DNA from: Lathyrus oleraceus
Taxonomy: Eukaryota; Streptophyta; Magnoliopsida; Fabales; Fabaceae
Length of the DNA stretch: 64,000 nt
Direction: 5' to 3'
Assembly: GCF_024323335.1 (NCBI RefSeq)
Contig: NC_066584.1
Location: forward strand, 236,511,494 to 236,575,493
Made by a program: the position numbers and the translations under genes. The notes beneath the pieces were generated by a model. That model ran no database searches and was not told the DNA's origin. It worked only from the letters and a program-made list of their open reading frames with translations. Below, piece by piece: positions 10,833-22,549 of this stretch (positions are counted from its first letter, which is position 1; the number at the start of each line of letters is the position of its first letter).

Positions 10833-12610
10833 ATGGATTATGAACCAAAGGGGGCGTATAATAGAGCGCCTATTTTCAACGGTGAAAATTACGGCTACTG
10901 GAAAGACTGCATGTGAGTTCATATAAATTCTGTGGATAGGCTAGTATGGGCTGCCATTGAAAATGGTCCTTTTCAAATTACTATGACAAATGCGGCTGGC
11001 GCCATAGTCCCTAAACCAGAAGCTGATTGGAATGAGAAAGATGAGAAAAAGTGGTCGTGTGATTGGAAAGCTCGAAATATGCTAATTTCAGCACTTGGTG
11101 TTGATGAGTATTATCGAGTATCTCATTGCACGACAGCTAAAGAAATGTGGGATGCTTTAGAAGTTGCCCATGAGGGTACTACTGAAGTAAAACAGTCCCG
11201 CATTAACACACTAAATCAAGAGTTTGAGCTCTTTCGCATGAAACAAGGAGAATCTATCTCCGACATGCAAAAGAGATTCACTCATCTCACTAATAGGTTG
11301 AATGCACTTGGAAAACCTGTTTCCGATGAAACTGCTACTAATAAAATTCTCAGGTGTCTTAGCAGGGAGTGGCAACCTAAAGTAACAGCAATTAAGGAAG
11401 CCAACGATCTAACGAAACTTACGATTACAACTCTGTTTGGAAAGCTGGAAGAACATCAGCAAGCATTGGAAAGTCTTGAAAAATATGAGAACAAAAGTAA
11501 GAAGGAAAAGGAGAAGAAAAGAGACAAAGAGGGAGAGAAGAAGCCAATAGCTCTTGTGGCCTCTAGCTCTAAGTCCTCACGAAAAGAGCAAAGTGAAAAT
11601 GATTCTAGTAGTGACAAAGATTCGGATGATGAGGAAATGAGACTGTTTGTAAGGAGATATAATAGATTCATTCGAAAGAATAGAGTCAAGCATTCCGACA
11701 AAAACCTCATGAAGTTTAGAAGACAATCTACAGATGCGAAACAGGAAGAGAATAAGAAAGTAGAGGAAGAGGATCTTGTTTTAATTGTGGTAAATCTGGA
11801 CATTACAAAACAGACTGTCCTATGAAATATAAGGATCAAAGAAAAGCTTCACCAAAAGGGTACAACAAACAAAGAAGAGCTTACATTGCATGGGAAAGTG
11901 ATAGTGATTCATCAAGCACACACAACTCAAGTGATAGTGATGAAACCGCAAATCTGTGCCTTATGGCTCACACCAAAAGTCTGTCCTACCACAAGAAGAA
12001 AAGCAATGACAAAAAGGTAAAACAAGCCTATTACAATAATTTCTCTTCTATGTCTTTTTCCGAACTGAAAATAGCTTTTGAAAAACTGCATAACGAAGCT
12101 GTAGATGCTTTTAAAAGACTATCTTCCGATAAACAAATTTTTTCATTTTTGGAAGGTAAAGTATACAAAGCTGAAAATGATTTAGAAGCGTTAAAAGCTA
12201 GTATTGCAGAAAATTCAAAAGATATTGACATTGATGGATGTAGTAAAGTTAGATACTGTGACGCTTGTCATATTTGGCAAAAAGAGGTAAACACTCTCAA
12301 GGTCAAATTAGAAAAAGCGTTACAACCTAAGGTTACTTATGCCGTTGACTCTAGGTTGTTTAAGAAGTCGTTAAATCCACCATATGCAAAATACTCTTTC
12401 ATTCCAAAGGATTTAATGAACAAGAATAAACATCCACATCATCATGGTTTATGTCATTATTGTTGTCGTACTGGCCATACCATTGAGAAATGCAAGTTTA
12501 GGATATTTCTTGTCCCTAAAGGTATTTATCAATGGAAGCCAAAAGGCAACCATGTTAGCACTTACCCACTTGGACCCAATGAAAATTGGGTATCAACTTC
12601 TCTCTTTTGA
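10833..12610 (+). pseudogene. SIRE-type gag with two zinc knuckles (element B)
   Basis: The gag of element B, from the ATG at 10833 (NRAPIFNGENYGYWKDCM). A TGA at 10914-10916 interrupts codon 28, perhaps a CGA changed by deamination. From 10917 it is open through the gag core (EMWDALEVAHEGT, TLNQEFELFRMKQGESISDM, EWQPKVTAIKEA) and a Lys/Glu/Ser-rich linker. A frame change at about 11765-11775 precedes the first CCHC knuckle (CFNCGKSGHYKTDC, 11777-11818). The following frame (11822-12610) holds an acidic Ser-rich segment, a probable coiled coil (about 12045-12230) and a second CCHC knuckle (CHYCCRTGHTIEKC, about 12452-12493), a SIRE-like trait. It ends at a TGA out of frame with protease. Confidence 0.88.
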
Positions 12611-12619
12611 TATTGTAGG

Positions 12620-13122
12620 ATGAGTGCCTTGCTTCCGTAGATAGAAGGTGGTTTCTTGACAGCGGTTGCTCAAGGCACATGACCGGTGACATATCGCTTT
12701 TTATAGACTTCAAGGCAAAGAAGAAGGGATATGTCACTTATGGAGACAATAACAAAGGAGCTATACTCGGCAAAGGTAGTGTAGGTAATCCCTCCACCAC
12801 TACTATTTCTAATGTCCATCTAGTAGAGGGACTTAAACACAATTTGTTAAGCATAAGTCAATTATGTGACATGGGCTATAAAGTTTCTTTCACAAAAACT
12901 TGCTGCATAATTGAACATGCTGAACAGAACGTTGTGTTTAAGGGTGTAAGAGTAAACAACATCTATATGCTTGACCTTTTTGATGTATCTTTAACAAGTA
13001 CTAAATGTCTAGTTACCTTGAATGATGATTCTTGGCTTTGGCATAGACGTTTAGCACTTGTTAATTTCGATTTGCTTAATAAGGTTGTATCTAAGGATCT
13101 AGTAGTCGGTCTTCCAAAATAA
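12620..13122 (+). pseudogene. Copia protease and GAG-pre-integrase (element B)
   Basis: Aspartic protease region with the catalytic triplet in RRWFLDSGCSRHMTG (about 12645-12685), continuing NVHLVEGLKHNLLSISQLCD, a standard copia protease tail, and the GAG-pre-integrase motif WLWHRRLALVNFDLL. Its frame differs from both the upstream gag frame and the downstream integrase frame. The TAA at 13120 follows GLPK, and the next expected residues (CDACQMGKQTR) appear one frame over, so a small indel lies near 13120. The protein could not be made as a polyprotein from this copy. Confidence 0.88.
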
Positions 13123-14098
13123 AATTTCAAAAGACCACCTATGTGACGCGTGCCAAATGGGAAAGCAAACAAGGGTCTCCTTTAAATCAAAAAATATAAT
13201 TTCAACTTCTCGACCCCTTGAGCTTCTCCATATGGATCTCTTTGGACCTTCTAGGACAAAGAGCTTAGGTGGAAATTATTATGGTTTTGTAATTGTTGAC
13301 GACTATTCTAGATTTACTTGGACTATATTCCTTCATAGCAAAGATGAAACTTTTTCTGCTTTTAAGAATTTTGCAAATCTGTCCCAAAACAAAATGAATT
13401 CCAAAATAGTTACCATCCGTAGCGATCATGGTGGTGAATTTCAAAACTATCACTTTGATAAGAACTGTGACAAGTATGGTATTGAGCATAACTTTTCAGC
13501 TCCTCGAACTCCACAACAAAATGGCGTTGTGGAGCGTAAAAATCGTGTTTTAGAGGAGCTGGCAAGAACAATGCTAAATGAGGGTGGATTACCAAAATAC
13601 TTTTGGGCTGATGCAGTTAGCACAACTTGTTATGTTTTAAACAGGATCTTAATCCGTCCCATTTTAAATAAAACCCCTTATGAGCTTTTAAAAGGAAGAA
13701 AGCCAAACTTGTCACATCTTCACGTGCTCGGATGTAAATGTTTTGTTTTGAATAATGGTAAGGAAAATATTGGGAAGTTTGATGCAAAAGCATATGAAGG
13801 TATCTTTCTTGGATACTCACTATCAAGTAAAGCATATAGAGTGTATAATAAGCGTTTACTTACTGTTGAAGAATCTGTCCATGTTTCTTTTGATGAGTCT
13901 TATCCAAAAAATGTCGGAAAAGGTATTTCTTTTGATGACGCAGATGTATCTACAGAAGACATACTCAAGGAAGCTGTTAAGGAAACTGATCAGTCCAAAA
14001 CAGCTGCCCATGAGAAGGAGGAAGATACTAGTCATGAAGAAGATGAGGAAGAAAAGACAGCTAAAGTGAATGATCTTCCAACAGCTTGGAAGTCCTGA
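13123..14098 (+). pseudogene. Copia integrase (element B)
   Basis: The enzyme that inserts retrotransposon cDNA into host DNA. The zinc-binding end reads CDACQMGKQTR from about 13144. The catalytic DDE residues are all present: HMDLFGP, TIRSDHGGEFQ and QQNGVVERKNR. The conserved C-terminal phrases YELLKGRKPNLSHLHVLGC and YEGIFLGYS follow. It is open from 13157 to the TGA at 14096-14098, after WKS. The same frame carries on directly into the RT domain, so this TGA is a nonsense change inside the polyprotein. Confidence 0.92.
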
Positions 14099-14122
14099 AA
14101 AGACCATCCTATCGACAACATC

Positions 14123-15742
14123 TTGGGAGACATTTCAAAGGGAGTAATGACCCGTTCTAAGATAAGTAATTTTTGTTCTCACTTCGCTTTTGTTTCACAA
14201 GTAGAACCTAAAAATGCCAAAGAGGCCTTGATTGATGAATTTTGGCTAATGGCCATGCAAGAAGAGCTTAATCAATTTAAAATAAATGACATTTGGGAAC
14301 TTGTCCCTCGTCCGCAAGATCATCATATCATAGGTACTAAATGGGTTTTTAGAAATAAACTTGATGAAAACAGAGTGATAACTAGGAACAAAGCACGTTT
14401 AGTAGCACAAGGGTATAACCAAGAGGAGGGCATAGACTATGAGGAAACTTATGCTCTAGTTGCTCGCCTTGAAGCTATACGTCTCTTGCTTGCCTATGCG
14501 TGTTCCAACGATTTTAAGCTTTACCAAATGGACGTAAAGAGTGCTTTTCTTAATGGTGTCATAAATGAAGAGGTATATGTTTCACAACCTCCTGGTTTTG
14601 AGAATGCTGAAAATCCAGATCATGTTTACAAATTAAAACGAGCTTTGTATGGTCTTAAACAAGCCCCTCGGGTTTGGTATGAAAGGCTTAGCAAATTTCT
14701 AATTGATCATGGATATTCAAGAGGTAAAGTGGATAATACACTCTTCATTAAACACAAAGGAAAGCACATTCTTTTTGTTCAGGTTTATGTAGACGATATA
14801 ATTTTTGGTTCAACTAACATACACTTGGTCGAAGAATTTTCTAAGGTTATGCAGGGTGAATTTGAGATGAGTCTTATGGGGGAGCTGACCTACTTCCTAG
14901 GACTTCAGATAAAGCAACTTGATGAAGGTACATCAGTATGTCAAACAAAATACTGCAGAGAACTACTCAAGCGCTTTGGAATGAATGACTCAAAATCAAT
15001 TGACACCCCTATGCCTACCAACGGGAACTTAGATAAAGATGAGCAGGGTAAGAGTGTAGATGTCAAAAAGTTCAGAGGTATGATTGGATCTCTTCTGTAT
15101 CTTTCTACTTCTAGACCTGACATCATGTTTAGTGTTTGTATGTGTGCACGGTATCAATCAAATCCTAAGGAATCACACCTAAAAGCGGTTAAGCGTATAT
15201 TTAGATACCTTCATGGAACATCTAAATATGGGCTTTGGTACTCCAAAGGAAGTGATTGTAGTTTAGTAGGTTACTCCGATTCTGATTTTACTGGCTGCAA
15301 ATCAGATAGGAAAAGCACGAGTGGTACGTGTCACCTGTTTTCAAACTCCTTGGTAAGTTGGCATAGAAAAAAGCAGGTATCTGTGGCTTTGTCAACTGCA
15401 GAGGCTGAATACGTTGCAGCCGATAGTTGTTGCGCTCAGATTTTGTGGCTAAAACAACAACTACAAGACTTTAACATTCAACTCAAACGTATTCCAATAA
15501 AATGTGACAACACTAGTGCCATAAACCTTACTAAAAATCCTGTTTTACACTCTCGCACTAAACATATAGAGATTAAACATCACTTTCTTCGCGATCATGT
15601 TGAAAAAGAAGACGTTGTATTTGAGCATGTAGATTCTAAAAATCAGCTTGCTGATATTTTCACTAAACCTTTGGCAACGAAACCATTCTTCAACACTCGT
15701 CGCGAATTAGGGATATTAGATCTATCTCTATTGTTGTCTTAA
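14123..15742 (+). CDS. Copia reverse transcriptase-RNase H (element B)
   Basis: A 539-codon open stretch, in frame with the integrase upstream, holding the RT and RNase H of a Ty1/copia element. RT motifs in order: [73 protein letters not shown] and the catalytic YVDD at 14786-14797. RNase H follows with [37 protein letters not shown] and the typical C-terminus [11 protein letters not shown]. No stop or frameshift is visible. It would normally be made as part of gag-pol, so the first ATG here is only the start of the open stretch. Confidence 0.93.
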   Translation: MGDISKGVMTRSKISNFCSHFAFVSQVEPKNAKEALIDEFWLMAMQEELNQFKINDIWELVPRPQDHHIIGTKWVFRNKLDENRVITRNKARLVAQGYNQEEGIDYEETYALVARLEAIRLLLAYACSNDFKLYQMDVKSAFLNGVINEEVYVSQPPGFENAENPDHVYKLKRALYGLKQAPRVWYERLSKFLIDHGYSRGKVDNTLFIKHKGKHILFVQVYVDDIIFGSTNIHLVEEFSKVMQGEFEMSLMGELTYFLGLQIKQLDEGTSVCQTKYCRELLKRFGMNDSKSIDTPMPTNGNLDKDEQGKSVDVKKFRGMIGSLLYLSTSRPDIMFSVCMCARYQSNPKESHLKAVKRIFRYLHGTSKYGLWYSKGSDCSLVGYSDSDFTGCKSDRKSTSGTCHLFSNSLVSWHRKKQVSVALSTAEAEYVAADSCCAQILWLKQQLQDFNIQLKRIPIKCDNTSAINLTKNPVLHSRTKHIEIKHHFLRDHVEKEDVVFEHVDSKNQLADIFTKPLATKPFFNTRRELGILDLSLLLS

Positions 15743-16775
15743 GCTTGGTTGATTTTATTTATATTATGCCTCACCTTGGTTGATGAGACTTGCTTTAGAT
15801 TTCACTTATTCCTCTCAAGGTTACACCAACAGAGGTAATATCACTCCTTTCTATATCTCATCTCGAACTATGTAATTATGTATGTTACAACAAATTTCTT
15901 ACTATCGTTTATGTAAATACCTTTGCATATATTGTTTGAACATTAAAATCTGATTTGTGAATCATACTTGAGCATATTGCATAAAAATTAATTAAATTGT
16001 GGTTTAGCATCAGTATGCATCGATCCAAAACATGTATGCATCAATTCATGTCCTCAGGATTACAAATATTTCAAAATGGGTTCAGTATGCATCGATCCAA
16101 CCATCGTGTGTATCGATACATAAATCCTTTACAAACGAAAATTCATGACATGGATCGATCCATGGCAATATGCATCGACACATACTGTCTGCTACTTGGA
16201 TTAAATGCATTTTTCTCTCTCATGGATCGACACATCAGCCACTTTTATCACATCCTGTCACAAAACTTCATCTCAACAGTCACCATACCTCACAAAACCA
16301 GCGTCAGGATCTCTGAAGCTAGGCGGAGGTGGAGGAGGAGGCATGTGGTGGCTATAATCCACATTGAACCATCCCCAATTCATCTCACTACATTTCATTG
16401 CATATTGCTTAAGTTTTGTTTTTTTCGATTTAGTTGTACTTTATATGGTTTGGTTTCTGTTTATCTTAAACATCTTCTACTAGTAAAATGCCTATTACTT
16501 TCTGTTTACTTTCCGCCTTTGGTGTCCTTACCCCTATTTGTCATTCTTTGTGAGTGACTCGTTACTTTTAAGCTTCCTTCTCTGTGATTGTTAGCTTTAT
16601 TATCAATTTTGCTGTGTCTTGCTACTCAAATATTGCCTTGATGAAACTGGTTCTTCTTTTTGATGTTGACAAAGGGGGAGAAAGCAGATGTTGACACAGC
16701 TGACATAAATGCACAAACTCAGGGGGAGTATCACACATCTTGCCAAAAATTTGCCATCATCAAAAAGGGGGAGTT
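15743..16775 (+). other. 3' untranslated region of element B
   Basis: About 1 kb between the pol stop and the 3' LTR. It holds a second cluster of ATCGAT-centred palindromes (16013-16225), a purine-rich GGAGGTGG-type patch near 16325, and three GGGGGAG purine tracts. An open frame at 15997-16557 passes through the palindromes and has no domain. There is no sign of the envelope-like gene some SIRE elements carry. Confidence 0.7.
16762..16775 (+). other. Polypurine tract of element B
   Basis: AAAAAGGGGGAGTT abuts the 3' LTR and would prime plus-strand DNA synthesis. Two similar tracts precede it (16671-16680 and 16721-16728). Confidence 0.85.
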
Positions 16776-18396
16776 TGTGAGCAAAGTCCTTACCTTGAAT
16801 AAGTTTTGAATGATAGCAAATTGTGTGATCATTGACCAATTGTTGGCATGTGCATCATTTTGCATGATTCAATTGTGTTTTTATCTCATACTATTGTCTC
16901 ATGTCTATACATGAAGATCCACAGTGATACATCTATTAAAAGAACTCATAAAAACTATTTTGTATCAGTATGGATCAATACATGATCTTATGCATCGATC
17001 CATGAAATATGTTGTAAACCACAAAACACTTTTGCTTCAGCACGCATCGATCCATACGAGTCATGTATCGATACATGGACAGGTAAAATGCTCTATGGAT
17101 CGATCCACACGCATCTTGTATCGATACAAGCTTAGTTGAAATGCTCTATGTATCGATGCATACGAGCCTTGCATCGATACATGCCTTCATTAACCCTCTA
17201 AAAATATTCAAAGTTACAGTATGAATCGATGCATAACATCATGTATCAATACATGAGTCTGTTTTACCAACTAACAACTTCTGTTCTTTCTATATAAGAA
17301 GTATTTTGACAGCAGTGCAAGTTGACGAATTCAGAAGAGAAAAACAGTTGAACACAAGATCAAAGTAGTGTAGCAGCAATTGTTTTGGAGCATATAGAAA
17401 CCTGAAAGATACTTCATCTTCTTCATCTTCTCAATCACTTTTCTTCAAGAACATCAACACATAATCATTCTTGTTCTTCGGATTAAAGGATCAACGAGAT
17501 AACGTTCAGTGGTACGATTAAGGGTCTAGCTGAGGTGTTCAGTGGAACGATCAAGGATCTAGCTGAGTTGAAGGTTGAAGGGGGTTTCGAGGAAAAACCT
17601 ACTGGTTTGTCCTTCAAGAACTGGAGTGTTCTTGAGGGTTTGTCAGTCACGTTTGCAGAACAGATTCAGCCGCAGCGTTGCGTTTGGAAATCGGGGGATT
17701 TCGCAAACAGGTCGTGGAACCGGTGAATTGTTTGCAATTTCTTGCAGGAAATTCTTGATCGAGCTCAGATCAAGTGGAGGTTTCATACAAGAAGAAGTTC
17801 TTGGGATTTAGAATTCTGTCTTTGTATTGAAACCTTGTATCAACGAATTCGGCATTATTGATAATTACAGTTCTCAATTTCATTTGAAATTGAGAGGGAG
17901 ACGTACCCACACGCGAGGACGACGTGGGGAACTTCCTTACCAAATCTCTGCGTATCGTATTCTTTCCTTACTCCTCTTTACGTTTCCAAACAGTTTCGCA
18001 ATTTCAGTTAGTGTGTTGTGACTGTAATTTTTGAGAGACAGCAGTGGCAAGAAAACTTCTTTAACTAAACCCCACTGTTGTTCATCATTGATCACATACA
18101 CACCAACTGTTTGACAAAACTGTTAGCTGAGTTTTATTCATTGGAATTAGGATTTAGTGATAAGTGCATTCAATTTAATAAGATTCTAGTGTTAATATTT
18201 TCTGTCATTCTAATTCAAATCTAGCATTACATTCGCGTGTCCGGTTTTCTAGTAGCGGTTCAGAATAGACGGAAGTCGATTCGGGACTGAAATTTTCCGC
18301 TAAGTTTCAATAACTCTGATAAAATTTTAAATCTGTTTATTTTCAAAGAGGTGATCTATTCACCCCCCTCTCGATCACTAGCCACACCGTCTAACA
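16776..18396 (+). repeat. 3' LTR of element B
   Basis: A 1621-bp repeat of 9161-10781, same length, differing by about nine substitutions (for example attattgg/attgttgg, cagcttccg/caacttctg). It is followed by the TSD AAGAA. Confidence 0.95.
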
Positions 18397-18401
18397 AAGA
18401 A

Positions 18402-20488
18402 GAAACTTTGATGCTCGCATGTCAAAACCAAGTTGAAGAGAAAAGAAACAAGTGATACCTCGACACCGGTGCAAGCAACCACATGTGCAGAAATCGAAGC
18501 ATTTTTATAGAGATCAATGAAGCAACAACTTGCAATGTCTCATTTGGATACGACTCAAAGATACAGGTTAAAGGAAAAAGTAAAATTCTCTTACGCTTAA
18601 AGAATGGGAGTCATCAATTCATATCCAATGTCTACTATGTTCCTAACATGAAGAATAATATTTTGAGCTTGGGAAAATTATTAGAGAAAGGCTATGACAT
18701 CCACTTGAAATAACATAGTCTTTTCTTAAGAGATTATGGAGATAACTTGTTTGATAAGGTGCATATGTCAAAGAATAGAATGTTCCTTTTGAACATTCAA
18801 AATGATGTGGAAAAGTGTCTCAAGGCTTGCTATACCGACTATTAGTGGTTATGGCATCTACGATTCAGACACCTCAACTTTGACAGTCTATAATGTTTGT
18901 CAAAGAAGGAGATGGTGAGAGGCTTGCCTAGTATAAACCACCCAGACCAACTCTGTGAAATATGTCTATTTGAGAAGTAATTCCAGAAAAACTTTCCAAA
19001 GGAATCAACGTCAAGAGCGACAAAATCGCTAGAGATCATGCACAACAATGTTTGTGGACCAATCAATCCAAACTCTTTTGGTAAGAGTAAATACTTTCTT
19101 CTCTTTGTTGATGATTATTCCAGAAAAATGTGGGTTTATTTCTTGATGGAGAAGTCAGAAGTGTTTGAAAAGTTTAAGAAGTTCAAAGCCCTTGTGGAGA
19201 AAGAAAGTGGTCTTTCCATTAAGGCCATGAGATCTGACCGAGGAAGAGAGTTCACTTCAAATGAGTTTCATAAATATTGTGAAGACCATGGAATCCGTCG
19301 CCCACCAACAGTGCAAATATCACCATAACAAAATGGATTAGTAGAGAGAAATAACCAGACCATACTTAACATGGTCTGAAGCATGCTTAAGAGCAAGAAG
19401 ATGCCGAAAGAGTTTTGGGCCGAAGTAGTGGCATGTGTTTACCTGACAAACCGTTCCCCAATAATAAGAGTGCATGAGAATACACCACAAGAAGAATGGA
19501 GTGGAATGAAGCTTGGGATCTCTCACCTCAAAGTGTTTAGAAGCATTGTCTATACTCCAGATGAAAGGAGAACAAAGCTCGATGATAAAATTGAGAAAGA
19601 CGTATTTGTGGGTTACGATTCAAGCTCCAAAGGGTACAAGCTCTATAATACAGATAAAGGAAAGATCGTCATAAGCCGTGACGGGGAGTTCAAAGAAGAA
19701 GATTGTTGGGATTGAGGTGTTCAAGAAGACATACACGACTTTATTCCTTACTTTGAATAAGAAGACGAAATGGAACAACCAATGATAAAGGAAGATATTA
19801 CACCACCTGCCTCACCGACACCAAGGTTGGATGAAACAGGCTCAAGTGAGAGGACACCATGACTAAGGAGATTTGAAGAGTTTTATGAGGTAACCGAAAA
19901 CCAAAACTACATTAACCTCATTTTTCTTTTTGGTGATTATGAGCCTCTAAGCTATCAAGAAGCTGTTGAAAACGTAAAATGGAGAGACGCCATGGACGAA
20001 GAAATCAAGTCAATCATGAAGAATGATACGTGGGAACTTACTACACTTCCACGAGGACACAAAGCAATCAGAGTAAGATGGGTGTACAAGGCGAAGAAGA
20101 ATGCAAAAGGAGACATGAAGCGATACAAAGTAATATTGGTGGTGCAAGACTATAGTCAAAGATAAGGAATTGACTATGATGAGGTATTTTACCCCGTTGC
20201 TCGTCTTGAAACTATTCGACTGATCATTTCTTTAGCAACCCAAAATGAATGGAAGATCTATCAAATGGATATGAAGTCAGCCTTCTTGAATGGTTTTCTA
20301 GAAAAAGAAGTTTATATCGAGCAACCACTGGGATATGAAGTAAAAGGGCAAGAAGAAAAAGTCTTGAAGTTGAAGTATGTAATGTCTCAAGATCAAACTG
20401 CCAACATTTTTACCAAGCCACTCAAGTTGGAAACTTTCGTGAAGCTATGAAGTATGCTTGGAGTCATAAATCAAGTTTAAGGGGGGGA
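18402..20488 (+). pseudogene. Copia pol remnant (element A)
   Basis: The downstream part of element A. Protease starts YLDTGASNHMCRNRS (about 18457). The frame is interrupted by stops after DIHLK (18711) and CYTDY (18843) among others. Integrase keeps SFGKSKYFLLFVDDYSRK, AMRSDRGREFTSNEF and QNGLVERNNQ, but the first catalytic Asp is Asn (HNNVCGP). RT begins WRDAMDEEIKSIMKNDTWEL and reaches YQMDMKSAFLNGFLEKEVY. From about 20375 it jumps straight to the RNase H tail SQDQTANIFTKPL, losing YVDD and nearly all RNase H in a single deletion that keeps the frame. A purine tract (aagggggggat) precedes the LTR. Confidence 0.9.
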
Positions 20489-20853
20489 TGTTGAAATATT
20501 AAACTTGATTTAGGCCTAACCTTATTATTTAGCTTTTTTATTTTGGGCTTAGGTAACTTTGAGTAATGTTTCTAGAAAACTCTTGTAGTGTTTGGAGTGT
20601 CTAGATATTTCTTAGGGTTATAATAATTTCTAGAATACTCTTAGAATTTCTAGAGCTGATAACTCTCTAGAATTAGTGTGGCTAGAGTTCTCCTTAGAGT
20701 ACTATAAATATATATGTAATCTTACACTTTTGTATCAAGCAAAATTACAAAGTTCTCTCTTACACAAAGAATTCTCCTACCTATCAAGTTTCTATTCAAG
20801 CCTCTAATATTCTCACACACTTTCCCTAAACACAAAAGGGCTTATTTCTAACA
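20489..20853 (+). repeat. 3' LTR of element A
   Basis: Starts TGTTGAAATATT and ends ...TTATTTCTAACA; 365 bp. It contains perfect TTCTAGAA palindromes and a TATAAATA box, as in the 5' LTR. It is followed by the TSD TTTTT and then by resumed SANT pseudogene sequence. Confidence 0.93.
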
Positions 20854-21169
20854 TTTTTCAGCAGGTTTGGGATAAGATAAACTAAGATTTTGTTGTTCTT
20901 CTAGCTTTCTAGATGCCAACTAAAATGTTTGTGATCCAATTTGTTGCCATAAGAATGGAAGTTCAACCACTTCATCAGAAGACAAAAGTTTGGTAGATAA
21001 AAATGAAAAAACGTTCGTAATGACAGTTTTCAATGCTTGAGTTTTTCTTGTGTTGAAGTTGAGAAATCAAAGTCTTTCACATTCAGCATACCTCAAGTTC
21101 CATCAAAGTATGAAAATAGTAAAATGATGGACACAACAAAGGAAGTTGAGCAAGGCCTAATAGCAAAAG
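20854..21169 (+). pseudogene. SANT/Myb-domain pseudogene, part 2
   Basis: Continuation of the SANT-type gene right of element A. One frame reads NFSAGLG, then DKLRFCCSSSF, DAN, NVCDPICCHKNGSSTTSSED, NEKTFVMTVFNA, with stops (taa, tga) between. Another frame holds KSFTFSIPQVPSKYENSKMM. It ends at GLIAK, where copia fragment C is inserted. The last 210 bases (about 20959-21169) are present again at 23332-23541. Confidence 0.6.
20959..21169 (+). repeat. Direct duplication flanking C, left copy
   Basis: About 210 bp from aagttcaaccacttcatcag to ggcctaatagcaaaag, repeated with a few percent differences at 23332-23541. The right copy continues uninterrupted into the C-terminus, so the left copy is the extra, interrupted one. 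Confidence 0.85.
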
Positions 21170-21395
21170 TGAAAGAGAATAGCGATCCAAAACGCAGCGA
21201 AATTTAAAAAATTTCTCCTTTAGTGATCCTTACGAATGGGCATGATCAGTGATAGAATCGTTACCTCTTGTGGCGATTGAAAACTTTGATGCAGATATAA
21301 GGAGTGATCACGAACATTGAATGGTGACAACGCCTCTACTCAGTCCACAAGAATGGATTCCTTCAATCTCAGTGCTAGCTACTACGAATGAAGGC

Positions 21396-21471
<76 letters not shown>

Positions 21472-22540
21472 AATTTCATTTGAACAAATGCTTCTGCACA
21501 AGGGTTCTATTTATATAACCACTTGTGTGGGTTGTAAGCTAAAAATCCCACTTAAGTGTATGTGGCCCATATCTTATGATATACCAAAATCACTTAAGCA
21601 CGTGGTACCTTACCATATTTCGTATTCTACTTAAGGGCACCGTACCTTACGATGTTCTATAATTCTCTCAAATGAACCTTACCTTACAATGTTCCTTATT
21701 TACTCTATCTCTTATCAATCTGTCCTTTTGTGTGTGACCCTGTAGGTTTTCGCAGCATTGTCAATTATATTAAATAACGTATTTAACATAATAAACAGTA
21801 AGCGGTATCTAGCAACACATCACTGCTACCCAAGACACGAAAAATGTCATGTGATCTGAAAAATCCTTTTGGGATAATACTTGTGTGTACAATTACCCTT
21901 TTGCCCTTATGTCTATATTGAACACAAGGCATATACCGTGTCATCCTTGTCCAGTTCAATATTGGGCCCTTACACATTTATCCTGTTACGCAGGATGGGC
22001 AAATTCCATCTAGGTCACTGATGTCCCTCAGCATGATTCGTGGAGTACCCATCAGTTGTCTTTATGGTCATCTAGTTATGAACAATGTTTGATCAACAAT
22101 AAGGAACTCGACTCTACATCTAGGGTCCATAGTGATTTCAGGTCGAAGGGTGGTATACACCATTATCACCATGAGAATAACTTATGACACTTTGCATAAC
22201 ATTCTATGTAGTATTCTCATAGCGGGTCAATCCAATATAAATATTACTCTTAATATTCATACCTATGTTTAAGACTTAATAACTCCTTATCCATGATCCA
22301 TGAGATATGATCATCAGTTTATATACATAATAGTCTCAATGTTTTAATGTTATCCCACTTCACAACAAATGTCCTTATGTTTAATGGGATCTCATGATCA
22401 AGTCACACCTGATGCATTAAACAGACTACCTATTCTAGGGACTTTATTAAACAAACATAATAAAGAAAAAAGCCTTTTATTATTAATAAATAATTCGATA
22501 CAAGTACCAAAAGTAATGGCCTCTAGGGCTTACACCAACA
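21170..22540 (-). repeat. 3' LTR of copia fragment C
   Basis: On the minus strand it starts TGTTGGTGTAAGCCCTAGAG just after the purine tract CTAGTAGGAGAT and ends ...CTATTCTCTTTCA at 21170. A (GA)n microsatellite lies inside. No protein-coding content. Confidence 0.85.
21399..21466 (+). repeat. (GA)n microsatellite
   Basis: About 34 uninterrupted GA units inside the LTR of copia fragment C. Confidence 0.97.
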
Positions 22541-22549
22541 ATCTCCTAC

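Larger units (their letters stand above)
9161..18396 (+). mobile_element. SIRE-like Ty1/copia element B (young, nested in A)
   Basis: A complete LTR retrotransposon with two 1621-bp LTRs, a perfect 5-bp TSD AAGAA (9156-9160 and 18397-18401), a perfect tRNA-iMet PBS, a long two-knuckle gag, a copia-order pol (protease, integrase, RT, RNase H) and a polypurine tract. The long LTRs, extended gag with a second zinc knuckle, and several GGGGGAG tracts before the 3' LTR fit the SIRE/Maximus lineage. I counted about nine LTR differences by eye (around 0.6%), so insertion was recent. The reading frame nevertheless has at least five inactivating lesions. Confidence 0.93.
7809..20853 (+). mobile_element. 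Ty1/copia element A (old, carries nested element B)
   Basis: A copia LTR retrotransposon inserted in the SANT pseudogene. It has 366/365-bp LTRs at 7809-8174 and 20489-20853, a 5-bp TSD TTTTT (7804-7808 and 20854-20858), a PBS of the initiator tRNA-Met type, gag, and a Tnt1-94-like pol. The LTRs differ at roughly a tenth of positions by eye, so it is old. Gag is broken, the first integrase Asp is replaced, and most of RT/RNase H is deleted. Element B (9161-18396) sits between its gag and protease. Host sequence on the two sides joins to a plausible continuation of the SANT protein. Confidence 0.9.

Noticed and set aside
15997..16557. 186-codon open frame after pol of element B, in the place of an envelope-like gene
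   Set aside because: It runs through the ATCGAT palindrome cluster, shows no domain order, and its His/Arg/Ser repeats come from the DNA motif.
17535..18021. Open frames in the LTRs of element B (also at 9920-10406)
   Set aside because: Present identically in both LTRs, no domains; they are transcribed leader/LTR sequence.
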